15,995 nt of DNA from an uncultured Pelagibacteraceae bacterium (GTDB lineage: Bacteria > Pseudomonadota > Alphaproteobacteria > Pelagibacterales > Pelagibacteraceae), in contig CACGET010000025.1 of assembly GCA_902572155.1 (NCBI GenBank), positions 1 to 15,995 on the forward strand. The letters run 5' to 3'. The position numbers and the translations under genes were made by a program. Shown in pieces: positions 6,311-12,712 of the stretch. Below the pieces are notes generated by a model that did no database searches, was not told the origin of the DNA, and saw only the letters and a list, made by a program, of their open reading frames with translations. Positions within the stretch are counted from its first letter, which is position 1. Each line of letters opens with the position of its first letter.

Positions 6311-6598
6311 TTAATTTAAATTTAACTTATCACTACACAATTTTGAAGCGAAATTAAAAGCTTCGAGTTGTTTCTCTCCACTTTCAGCTGAAATAGAGTC
6401 CATCTCTTCATCTGTAAACTTTTGACTTAAAGTTTTAACTGTACAAGAACAATATAAATCTGCTTTTTCTGCGCCTAAATATTGTTTTGAACTTGGATAA
6501 CATCCCCAATACAGTTTTTTTTCATATTCTTCGCTCATTGCGAAAAGGTTGTTAATTAAAATAATTTTTAAAACAATTATAAAAAAAATCTTTTTCAA
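6311..6598 (-). CDS. Small secreted Cys-rich protein of unknown function
   Basis: A 95-residue product with an N-terminal signal sequence (MKKIFFIIVLKIILINNLFA), probably cleaved after Ala20. The mature part of about 75 residues contains CYPSSKQ, then YCSCTVKTL, and a last Cys near the end (KLCSDK). That is four cysteines in a C...CxC...C pattern, which could form two disulfides or bind a ligand. The start is TTG at 6596-6598. The only in-frame ATG nearby would remove the signal peptide, so TTG is preferred. It begins 4 bp after the nadK stop and is followed within 13 bp by the sulfotransferase gene, so the three are probably one transcription unit. I do not recognise the family. Confidence 0.75.
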   Translation of the reverse strand: MKKIFFIIVLKIILINNLFAMSEEYEKKLYWGCYPSSKQYLGAEKADLYCSCTVKTLSQKFTDEEMDSISAESGEKQLEAFNFASKLCSDKLNLN

Positions 6599-6602
6599 TT
6601 GT

Positions 6603-7373
6603 TTATGAAGTTTCTCTTCTTAATTGCTCAACTTTAATTTTCTTCTGTAAACTTTTGTTTCGATCATAAAGTAAGTTAAATCTAATTTTCTTATTAGTTT
6701 TAACTGTTATCGATTTAGCATTTCTGACTTCATAGTTGTCAGCAACAGCACTTATAGGTCTTTTTAAAGGATTTAAATTTTGTATTACAATTTTAGATCG
6801 ATCACTCACTATTTTTCCCTTCCATCTTCTTGGTCTAAATGGGCTAATTGGGGCTACAGAAAGTTTATTAGAATTTAAGCCTAAAATTGGTCCATGAACT
6901 GATAAATTATAAGCTGTGCTTCCTGCTGGTGTTGAGACTAATACACCATCAGATACTAAATGTTTAATTATCTTTTTTGAACCATGCTTAATAGATAAAG
7001 ACGCAGCTTGTCTACTCTGTCTTAAAATAGAAACTTCATTAATTGCTAACGATTTTTTAATTTGATTATTTCTATTTCTAACTGTCATTTCTAGTGGAGA
7101 AATTGAGATTAAGTTTGCTCTAGATAAGTTTTTAATAATATTTTTAGATGAAAATTTATTCATTAAAAAACCATAATTTCCAGAATTAATTCCATAAAAA
7201 TGTTTTTTTGAATTTTTATTTTTTTTTAAAGTCGAAAGCATAAATCCATCGCCACCAATAACGATTGCTAAACTAGATATTTTTGGTTGATAAGATTTTA
7301 TTTTATTAATTAATTGCTTCTTAATTTTAAGAGATTTTTTATTTTTATCAAAAATGATTTGAATTTTATTCAT
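6603..7373 (-). CDS. nadK: NAD kinase (alphaproteobacterial type)
   Basis: NAD kinase phosphorylates NAD to NADP and is the cell's only source of NADP. The 256-residue product has GGDGFML (GGDG at 40-43, catalytic Asp42), GINSGNYGFLMN (61-72), the INEVSILRQSRQAASL block, the diagnostic VSTPAGSTAYNLSVHGPI and PISPFRPRRWKG near the C-terminal third. These variants (SVHGPI, SPFRPRRW) are those of the short alphaproteobacterial form. The start ATG lies 4 bp from the 3' end of tRNA-Leu, so transcription probably continues from the tRNA. Two small envelope-related genes follow closely downstream. No motif residue appears to be missing. Confidence 0.95.
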   Translation of the reverse strand: MNKIQIIFDKNKKSLKIKKQLINKIKSYQPKISSLAIVIGGDGFMLSTLKKNKNSKKHFYGINSGNYGFLMNKFSSKNIIKNLSRANLISISPLEMTVRNRNNQIKKSLAINEVSILRQSRQAASLSIKHGSKKIIKHLVSDGVLVSTPAGSTAYNLSVHGPILGLNSNKLSVAPISPFRPRRWKGKIVSDRSKIVIQNLNPLKRPISAVADNYEVRNAKSITVKTNKKIRFNLLYDRNKSLQKKIKVEQLRRETS

Positions 7374-7377
7374 TTAA

Positions 7378-7463
7378 TGGTGCCCTCGGCCAGACTCGAA
7401 CTGGCACTCCGCAAGCGGCAAGGATTTTAAGTCCTTTGTGTCTACCAATTTCACCACGAGGGC
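7378..7463 (-). tRNA. tRNA-Leu (TAA anticodon), host gene of a second islet
   Basis: An 86-nt class II tRNA on the minus strand. Acceptor GCCCTCG pairs with CGAGGGC, the discriminator is A, and CCA is encoded. Anticodon stem AAGGA/TCCTT encloses CTTAAAA, giving anticodon TAA. A long variable arm (GCCGCTTGCGGAGT) is present. Its 5' half plus a few upstream bases (7432-7467) is repeated exactly at 8255-8290. The working tRNA has thus probably received its 5' half and promoter from an inserted element. Confidence 0.96.
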
Positions 7464-7467
7464 ATTA
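7432..7467 (-). repeat. att-like direct repeat inside tRNA-Leu 5' half (36 bp)
   Basis: Identical over 36 bp to 8255-8290. Allowing two mismatches the match extends to 44 bp (7424-7467 against 8247-8290), reaching into the anticodon loop. It covers the acceptor 5' strand, the D-arm and the 5' side of the anticodon stem, plus four bases upstream of the tRNA. Confidence 0.9.
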
Positions 7468-7481
7468 ATTAATTTCATGAG

Positions 7482-7510
7482 TGTTTATGCTAATATTTAT
7501 AATTGAACAA
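7482..7510 (-). promoter_or_regulatory. Candidate promoter for tRNA-Leu/nadK, located inside the islet
   Basis: On the minus strand TTGTTC (7505-7510) and TAAACA (7482-7487) are separated by 17 bp. This predicts a start near 7475, about 12 nt before tRNA-Leu. It lies on the islet side of the repeat, so if it is real the element drives the host tRNA and nadK. Only consensus-like spacing supports it. Confidence 0.33.
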
Positions 7511-7573
7511 GATTAATAAGTAAATTTTTTATTATCTTTTTATGTAATAGTTATCGCAATAAATTTATTGAAT

Positions 7574-8186
7574 TTAAAATTTAAATCTTAGGTTTATTGA
7601 GTCGTATTTGCTATCAAATTCATCTGCTACATAAGTGCCCCCATCACTAGCAGTACCCGACCCACCTTTAACCTCTCCAAATATTGAATGTTTATAAACT
7701 ATTTGTAACTTATCAAAATCAATTCCAAATAAAAATTGGTATGCTGGTGTAAAATGAGTATCATCACCATTAAAAGTAACTCCTCCTGATGAATGACTAG
7801 TATCTACAGTGGTGTATGCTGCGCCTATTCCACCACCAATCATTAAATTTAAATCATTACCCATGTCAGGCATAGCATATAAATTGCTCATTAAAGTTAA
7901 TGTTGACACATCTACCGAAGTTCCAGTGGTAATTGTCGTAGAAGTTTCTGGATAATAATTAATTTCAAAATCACCTCCTATGCCATTACTTTTTTCTCCA
8001 ACTCCAAAACCAAAGGCAACACCATTTTTCTTCTGGATCATTCAAATATGTTGATCCTACACTGTCATGTATATCTTCAGCAGTATGCTTAGTGTAACCT
8101 ATTGAACCAAATGAAAATTCTTCAGCGTATGAATGAAAAGATATAGTAGTAAAAATTAAAAGTATAAAGATTTTAAAATAATTCAT
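7574..8186 (-). pseudogene. Outer-membrane beta-barrel protein, split by a one-base frameshift
   Basis: Two overlapping minus-strand frames make one gene. Frame one (from ATG 8186) gives the signal peptide MNYFKIFILLIFTTISFHSYA and reads to DPEEK. Frame two continues NGVAFGFGVGEKSNGIGGDF and runs to the terminal SINLRFKF. Removing one A from the five-A run (T5 at 8025-8029 on the plus strand) joins them as ...NDPEENGVAFGFGVG..., a 203-residue protein. The mature part has alternating amphipathic beta strands, Gly-rich turns and a C-terminal Phe, the outer-membrane insertion signal. This suggests a small, about eight-stranded barrel. It is the only cargo of the tRNA-Leu islet. The break may be a true mutation, a phase-variable homopolymer or an assembly error. 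Function beyond barrel formation is unknown. Confidence 0.78.
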
Positions 8187-8254
8187 TTAAGCTCTTTATA
8201 TTTTTTTAAACCCAAAATCAAATAAATAATATAATTTTTTATTTAATTTTATTT

Positions 8255-8290
8255 CCTTTGTGTCTACCAATTTCACCACGAGGGCATTAT
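8255..8290 (-). repeat. Displaced 5' half of tRNA-Leu (36 bp)
   Basis: An exact copy of 7432-7467 without the remaining tRNA. It lies 9 bp from the stop of the EamA transporter gene and marks the outer boundary of the second islet. Confidence 0.9.
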
Positions 8291-8299
8291 TTAAAAAAA

Positions 8300-9187
8300 T
8301 TAATTTTTAATATCCACCCTTTTTCTTATTATTTCTTTATCTAGCTTCATTTCTCTATAAGATATTATTAGGACACCAGTAAATATTATAAGAGCACCAA
8401 TCCAAGTATATAGATCTGGAATTTCATCAAATACAAAATATCCAATAATAGATGCAAAGACTAAATTTAAAAAAGAATAAGGTTGGGTCATACTAACATC
8501 TACCAACTTAAATGCATGGTTCAGTGTTAAGTGTAAAACTGTTCCACAAATAGCTGATAAAACTAAGTAAATAAAACTTTTTAAACTAGGTGTTTCCCAA
8601 AAAAATAAAACAATAAAGAAACTAAGTATGCTCATAAAAATAGACTGATAAGCTAAAATAGTAATTGCACTATCATCTTTAGAAATTTTTTTAGTTATAA
8701 TTATATTAATTGACCAAAGTAATGCTGAAAATAAAACCATATATACACCAATAGATATATCGATAAAACCAGGACGAATGATTACTAGCATTCCACTAAA
8801 ACCCAGGATTAAAGCTAAAGTTCGATAAATATAAATTTTTTCCCCCAAAAAAAATACAGCAAGTATTGTTACGATTAAAGGAACCACAAAAGAAATTGCA
8901 GTAAGTTTTTCGATAGGAAGTAATACTAAAGCTGAAAAATATAAAAGCATTGCAGGTAAACCTAGTATTGCTCTTAAAAAATGTTGTTTAAGATGGGTTG
9001 TTTTAAGTACAGCATCTTTCTTTTTAATTATGTATGGTAAAATTATTACTAATCCTAAAAAAAATCTAAAAAAACCAGCCACATAAACATTAACATCTTC
9101 TTGTGCAATCTTTAAAAAAGAAAGCATTACAGTTCCAAAGAAAACAGAAGTGATTATTAAAAAAATAGCTAATTTGTTATTAGACAT
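8300..9187 (-). CDS. EamA/DMT-family inner-membrane transporter
   Basis: A drug/metabolite-transporter superfamily permease with about ten transmembrane helices in two EamA halves. From ATG 9187 the product is 295 residues (MSNNKLAIFLIITSVFFGTV). The first half contains FFRFFLG and a PAMLLYFSALVLLPIEKLTA segment. The second half contains GVYMVLFSALLWSINIIITKK and the typical YSFLNLVFASIIGYFVFDEIPDLYTWIGALII closing block. The charged tail is cytoplasmic. The frame extends 12 codons upstream to a TTG (9223), but the first transmembrane helix and the usual MS...LAI start favour 9187. Substrate cannot be told; family members export amino acids, nucleobases or other metabolites. The gene ends 9 bp from the displaced tRNA-Leu fragment. 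Confidence 0.87.
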   Translation of the reverse strand: MSNNKLAIFLIITSVFFGTVMLSFLKIAQEDVNVYVAGFFRFFLGLVIILPYIIKKKDAVLKTTHLKQHFLRAILGLPAMLLYFSALVLLPIEKLTAISFVVPLIVTILAVFFLGEKIYIYRTLALILGFSGMLVIIRPGFIDISIGVYMVLFSALLWSINIIITKKISKDDSAITILAYQSIFMSILSFFIVLFFWETPSLKSFIYLVLSAICGTVLHLTLNHAFKLVDVSMTQPYSFLNLVFASIIGYFVFDEIPDLYTWIGALIIFTGVLIISYREMKLDKEIIRKRVDIKN

Positions 9188-9281
9188 TAATAAATGATTA
9201 TAAGTATAACAGATAATATTCAACGTAACAATTCAGCTGTAGGAGTAATTTTGAAAAAAATTTTTTTATTTTATCTCTCCA

Positions 9282-9302
9282 TGCTATAGTCTTGCTATAG
9301 TC
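9282..9302. repeat. Tandem 11-bp-period repeat TGCTATAGTC
   Basis: TGCTATAGTC occurs at 9282-9291 and again at 9293-9302, an exact 11-bp period. It lies in the gap between the EamA gene and the DUF2938 gene and next to the lipoprotein relic. The period equals that of the TGTGTCG arrays of the tRNA-Thr islet, but the sequence differs. Confidence 0.6.
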
Positions 9303-9310
9303 CTCCCATA

Positions 9311-9358
9311 TTATCCTATAATTAAACCCAGAACCACGATCCTTAAAAGTTTTTTTAT
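9311..9358 (-). pseudogene. Relic of a lipoprotein gene start
   Basis: Bases 9324-9358 match 33 of 35 bases of 3168-3202, the start of the islet lipoprotein gene. Translated on the minus strand the relic reads KKLLRIVVLGLIIG then stop, against KKLLGIVVLGLLLV in the intact gene. The ATG has become ATA and a TAA follows after 15 codons, so it cannot be expressed. The nucleotide-level match points to a recent copy or shared ancestry, not convergent signal peptides. Nothing of the lipoprotein body is recognisable beyond the stop. Confidence 0.7.
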
Positions 9359-9381
9359 TTTTAAATTATAAACTATTGATA

Positions 9382-9855
9382 TTATGTAAACCATCTAAAC
9401 CCTTCAAACATAGCTAGACCATATAGTGAATGTCTGATTAAAAAAACTAAAGATATTTTTACTGGGTTTTCAGTATTTGAAGCTAAGAGACCCTGACCTG
9501 TAAAAGGCATAAATATCAATAATGGTGCCAATGTAGTAGTGGCTCCAAAAACAAGCCCCGAAAAATATGACATATGTAATCCAAGTATTATGAAGACAAA
9601 ATAATAAATAACTGCCCAACATAATGATATGTAGTAATGAAAAATCCAGCCAAGTAAGATTTCGTATTTAAATTTTGGCATATCAATAATTTTAGGATTA
9701 TAAAAAGTTGCATTTCTAATCATATAATAAGTCCATCTTCCTACAATTCCCCATGAAGGCTCTGGAATTCCAATCAATTTTAAGAGATATCCAAGAATGT
9801 CTAGAATTATGCATGAGAATATACCTGCAATTACAATACTTAAAATGTCATTCAT
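9382..9855 (-). CDS. DUF2938-like inner-membrane protein
   Basis: A 157-residue membrane protein with about four hydrophobic helices. It resembles the DUF2938 family by WGIVGRWTYYM near residue 35, a central AVIYYF helix, the block VFGATTTLAPLLIFMPFTGQG and a late SLVFLIRHSLYGLAMF helix. In the family these positions carry a GRW motif, a P-rich third helix and a conserved H in the last helix. Function is unknown. It is the last gene of a four-gene minus-strand cluster (10577 to 9382), separated from the 48-codon gene upstream by 17 bp. Family assignment is from memory of the motif pattern. Confidence 0.75.
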   Translation of the reverse strand: MNDILSIVIAGIFSCIILDILGYLLKLIGIPEPSWGIVGRWTYYMIRNATFYNPKIIDMPKFKYEILLGWIFHYYISLCWAVIYYFVFIILGLHMSYFSGLVFGATTTLAPLLIFMPFTGQGLLASNTENPVKISLVFLIRHSLYGLAMFEGFRWFT

Positions 9856-9872
9856 TTAATATATTTTATTAA

Positions 9873-10019
9873 TTAACTTCCTCTAAAGATAGTTAAGTTC
9901 CAACAAGTATTTGCATCTTCAATACGAACATAGCACCCTAAAAATGACATTAATTTAAATGCAAAAAAACCACCTACTAGAATAATTGCTCCAGCTACAA
10001 ATGGATTAATCTTTTTCAT
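9873..10019 (-). CDS. 48-residue single-helix membrane protein
   Basis: An ATG at 10017-10019 opens 48 codons, beginning MKKINPFVAGAIILVGGFFA and ending NTCWNLTIFRGS. The structure is one hydrophobic helix (residues 6-28) and a short tail with two Cys (GCYVRIEDANTC), probably periplasmic and able to form a disulfide. It starts 2 bp after the stop of the 54-codon gene and 17 bp before the DUF2938 gene, all on the same strand, so it fills an otherwise empty space in an operon. The orderly composition and position support a real gene. I do not recognise the family. Confidence 0.65.
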   Translation of the reverse strand: MKKINPFVAGAIILVGGFFAFKLMSFLGCYVRIEDANTCWNLTIFRGS

Positions 10020-10021
10020 AT

Positions 10022-10186
10022 TTAAAAGTATAGTAATGTAAAAATAATAACTAAAATTAAAATAATTATCGTTAAAACCATATTGTTAATTTTGATATTA
10101 TATTTTTGTTGAATAAAATTATTTATTTTTTCCCAAAATAAGACAATTATTAAGATAATAATAAATGGTAAAATAAACTTTATCAT
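10022..10186 (-). CDS. 54-residue two-helix membrane protein
   Basis: An ATG at 10184-10186 opens 54 codons, MIKFILPFIIILIIVLFWEK followed by a short polar segment (INNFIQQKYNIKIN) and a second hydrophobic helix to ILVIIFTLLYF. The likely form is an inner-membrane hairpin with a positively charged loop. It begins one base after the stop of the DUF4149-like gene and ends 2 bp before the next start, so translation is probably coupled. Function is unknown. The product is short and hydrophobic, and AT-rich DNA favours such codons, so confidence rests mainly on the operon packing. Confidence 0.62.
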   Translation of the reverse strand: MIKFILPFIIILIIVLFWEKINNFIQQKYNIKINNMVLTIIILILVIIFTLLYF

Positions 10187-10187
10187 A

Positions 10188-10577
10188 TCAAATTAACAAA
10201 TAAATTAACCCTACCATTTGCACAAAATTCAAAATTACAGAAAGTTTATGAGAAAAATCAAATTTCTTATCTTCATTATTGTCTTTAAATTTATTGATCA
10301 TTGGCATTAAAATGAATAATAAAAATGCAAATAACAAAGCCAAAAATAATACTAGATAGAAATCAATATTTATTTGAGATTTATAAATGAAAAGAATCAC
10401 TACCAGAGATAAAATAATAAGATTTATCATATAATAGAAAGGAAATATCTTTCTAACAAACTTACCCGCATTTACAGCATCAAGAACCTTAAAGATTATT
10501 GGCGCAACTATAAAAGAAAAAAAGATCATAGTTCCTAAACTAATTGCAATCAAATTTTGAATTAAGCTATCTATCAT
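10188..10577 (-). CDS. DUF4149-like membrane protein (TMEM205-type)
   Basis: A 129-residue protein with four predicted helices. The N-terminal pattern GTMIFFSFIVAPIIFKVL, then AGKFVRKIFPFYY, matches the DUF4149/TMEM205-like family signature (FF.F..AP..F..L...AG.F....FP.YY). A polar loop (INKFKDNNEDKKFD) separates the last two helices. It is the first gene of the four-gene membrane-protein operon and is divergent from the glucosylglycerate operon across 99 bp. No enzymatic residues are visible. The role is unknown; inner-membrane location is confident. Confidence 0.78.
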   Translation of the reverse strand: MIDSLIQNLIAISLGTMIFFSFIVAPIIFKVLDAVNAGKFVRKIFPFYYMINLIILSLVVILFIYKSQINIDFYLVLFLALLFAFLLFILMPMINKFKDNNEDKKFDFSHKLSVILNFVQMVGLIYLLI

Positions 10578-10660
10578 ATAAGAATTTTTAACTATTAATA
10601 TTTAATATATATAATTAATCAAAGCTAATAAGTAAAATTTTAAATTTTCTTAAAATTTCA

Positions 10661-10666
10661 TATAAT
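10661..10666 (+). promoter_or_regulatory. Candidate -10 element for the glucosylglycerate operon
   Basis: A perfect TATAAT ends 10 bp before the ATG at 10677. Transcription from it would begin 3-5 bases before the start codon, giving a nearly leaderless mRNA. No convincing -35 is seen and no Shine-Dalgarno site precedes the ATG. Confidence 0.33.
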
Positions 10667-10676
10667 GATTTATTAA

Positions 10677-11483
10677 ATGAAAAAAAAATTATCAATTTTA
10701 ATATTTACAGATTTAGATGGTAGTCTGTTACATAGAGATACATTTACATTTGATGTGATAAAAAATTATATAAAAGATATAATTTCTGATAGAATTTATG
10801 TAATACCAAATACTAGTAAAACAGACAAAGAAATACTAAGTTTTAATCAAAAATTAGGTGAAGCATTGCCTTATATTGCTGAAAATGGGTCTGCGATCAA
10901 AGGTTTAAATTTAATTAATAAAGATTTACCAAAAGAATTAATTCTAAGTAAAGAAAAAGATGAATTAATAAATATATTTGAAAATGAGGTTCCAGAAGAT
11001 CTAAAAATTAAATGTAAATGGCTTTCTAAAATGAAAAAAGAGAATCAGCTTAAAATTCTTGGGCTACCTGAAGATCAACTAACTAACGCTTTGGATAGAA
11101 AATATACTGTGCCTTTTATTTTTGATGGAAATAAAAATGAAAAAAATGAATTATCTAAATTGTTAAAATTTAAGAGCTTAACTCTTCAAGAAGGAGGTCG
11201 CGTAATTAATCTTTGTGACAAAGTAAGTAAAGCCAAGGCTATGCAAATATTCATAAGATTTTTTAAAAAAAATAATGAAAACATAAAAACAATAGCTGTT
11301 GGGGATAATTATAACGATTTAGACATGTTAAAAATTAGTGATTATCCATGTCTAGTGTTTAATGATAGATTTAGGTTAGATCAAATCTATATAGATAATT
11401 TAATATCTACAAATAAGCCATCTCCTGAAGGCTGGGCTGATGTGATTAAAATGGCTATGGAAAAAATCTCAGAAAATGAATAA
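10677..11483 (+). CDS. mpgP: HAD-family glycosyl-3-phosphoglycerate phosphatase (MPGP family)
   Basis: This 268-residue HAD hydrolase belongs to the mannosyl-3-phosphoglycerate phosphatase group, which removes the 3-phosphate from glycosyl-3-phosphoglycerate to release the free glycosylglycerate. Visible motifs are TDLDGSLL (nucleophile Asp12 and acid/base Asp14), NTSKT (motif II, 45-49), AENGSAI, Lys in DKVSKAKAM (motif III) and GDNYNDLDML (209-218, motif IV). Eight bases separate it from the glycosyltransferase gene, and the phosphorylase follows, so it is the first gene of a three-gene operon. Given those neighbours the natural substrate is probably glucosyl-3-phosphoglycerate, though members of this family also act on the mannosyl form. 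Length is normal and no key residue is missing. Confidence 0.87.
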   Translation: MKKKLSILIFTDLDGSLLHRDTFTFDVIKNYIKDIISDRIYVIPNTSKTDKEILSFNQKLGEALPYIAENGSAIKGLNLINKDLPKELILSKEKDELINIFENEVPEDLKIKCKWLSKMKKENQLKILGLPEDQLTNALDRKYTVPFIFDGNKNEKNELSKLLKFKSLTLQEGGRVINLCDKVSKAKAMQIFIRFFKKNNENIKTIAVGDNYNDLDMLKISDYPCLVFNDRFRLDQIYIDNLISTNKPSPEGWADVIKMAMEKISENE

Positions 11484-11491
11484 CATTTGAC

Positions 11492-12712
11492 ATGAGTGAA
11501 TTTTCTCAGAATGGAATTATATCTACTTTACACGATTTTAAAACAAGATCGACTACTGAAATAGAAAACGATCTTTTAAAATTTTCAAAAGAAAGAAAGA
11601 TGGAATTAATTTTACCTTCTCTTTACTCTGAATTAGAGGGTACTGCCCTACCTAAAATTATTGAAGAAATAAGTAAAACTAAATATCTAAATCACATTAT
11701 AATAGGATTAGATAAAGCAAATGAACAACAAGCTAAAAAGGCTTGGAAATTTTTCAAAAAATTAAAAACCCCTTTTACTATTTTATGGAATGATGGACCG
11801 AGATTAAAAAAATTAGACAAAGAACTTAAAATGAAGGATTTATCTCCTAATGAAATGGGTAAGGGTAGAAATGTCTGGTACTGCATTGGTATGTCCATTG
11901 CAAGAGATACGGCAAGATCTGTTGCTTTACATGATTGTGACATAAAAACTTATGATAGAAGAATGTTAGCAAAACTTTTTTATCCTGTTGTAAATCCTCT
12001 TTTTAACTTTGAGTTTTGTAAGGGTTACTATCCAAGAGTGGCTAATGGAAAAATGAATGGAAGAGTTGCTAGATTACTTGTATTTCCATTAATAACAGCT
12101 TTAGAGAAAACCCTCGGGAGAAGTGATTATTTAGATTTTATGAAATCTTTTAAATATCCTTTAGCAGGAGAATTTTCATTTAGAAGAAATATTCTTCCTG
12201 AATTAAGAATTTCATCTGATTGGGGTATTGAAGTTGGGGTGCTATCTGAAATGCAAAGAAATTTCTCTCCACAAAATATATGCCAAGTCGATTTAGCAGA
12301 TAGTTATGATCATAAACACCAAGACTTGTCTATTGATGATCAAACAAAAGGTTTATCAAGGATGTCTATAGATATAATTAAAACATTTATAAAAAAATTA
12401 GCAACACAAGGAAATTCTTTCAGCAGAGAAACATTTAGATCCCTAAAAGCCACATACTATAGATCTGCTCTAGATCTTATAGATATATATAGAAATGATG
12501 CGGAGATGAATGGGCTAAAATTCGATTCACATACTGAAGAAAAAACTGTTGAATTGTTTGCAGCAAATATAATGAAAGCTGGAGAAGCATTTTACTTAAA
12601 TCCAATGGATACACCTTTTATTCCTACTTGGAGTAGAGTGAAAAGTGCTATTCCTGATTTTTTAATAAGATTAAAAGAAGCAGTTAATGAAGATAATAAA
12701 AAATATAGTTAA
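11492..12712 (+). CDS. gpgS: Glucosyl-3-phosphoglycerate synthase (GT-A glycosyltransferase)
   Basis: This 406-residue GT-A fold enzyme is expected to transfer glucose from a nucleotide sugar to 3-phosphoglycerate, the first step of glucosylglycerate synthesis. Visible are ILPSLYSELEG, IIGLDKA, the donor-site WNDGPRLKKL, GKGRNVWYCIG and the metal-binding DxD in LHDCDIKTYD (Asp148, Asp150). Further on are FCKGYYPRV and YPLAGEFSFRRN, all typical of the long marine and cyanobacterial GpgS type. The paired MPGP-family phosphatase and the downstream GH13 phosphorylase strongly support the pathway. Use of GDP-mannose (mannosylglycerate) is the main alternative. The stop overlaps the next start by one base (TAATG), so translation is probably coupled. 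Confidence 0.86.
   Translation: MSEFSQNGIISTLHDFKTRSTTEIENDLLKFSKERKMELILPSLYSELEGTALPKIIEEISKTKYLNHIIIGLDKANEQQAKKAWKFFKKLKTPFTILWNDGPRLKKLDKELKMKDLSPNEMGKGRNVWYCIGMSIARDTARSVALHDCDIKTYDRRMLAKLFYPVVNPLFNFEFCKGYYPRVANGKMNGRVARLLVFPLITALEKTLGRSDYLDFMKSFKYPLAGEFSFRRNILPELRISSDWGIEVGVLSEMQRNFSPQNICQVDLADSYDHKHQDLSIDDQTKGLSRMSIDIIKTFIKKLATQGNSFSRETFRSLKATYYRSALDLIDIYRNDAEMNGLKFDSHTEEKTVELFAANIMKAGEAFYLNPMDTPFIPTWSRVKSAIPDFLIRLKEAVNEDNKKYS

Larger units (their letters stand above)
7432..8290. mobile_element. tRNA-Leu-associated mini-islet carrying one outer-membrane protein gene
   Basis: A 36-bp direct repeat of the tRNA-Leu 5' half bounds an 823-bp unit that holds a single frameshifted outer-membrane beta-barrel gene and no recombinase. 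The geometry is the reverse of the tRNA-Thr islet: here the 5' half, not the 3' half, is duplicated. The element would lie upstream of the tRNA in its transcription direction. Without it, tRNA-Leu would sit a few bases from the end of the EamA transporter gene. Integration by a recombinase targeting the tRNA 5' half is inferred. A simple local duplication followed by insertion is an alternative. Confidence 0.7.

Noticed and set aside
9188..9223. TTG start at 9223 for the EamA transporter
   Set aside because: It adds 12 residues ahead of the normal first helix and an ATG exists at 9187. A TTG start is accepted elsewhere (6598) only because the signal peptide requires it.
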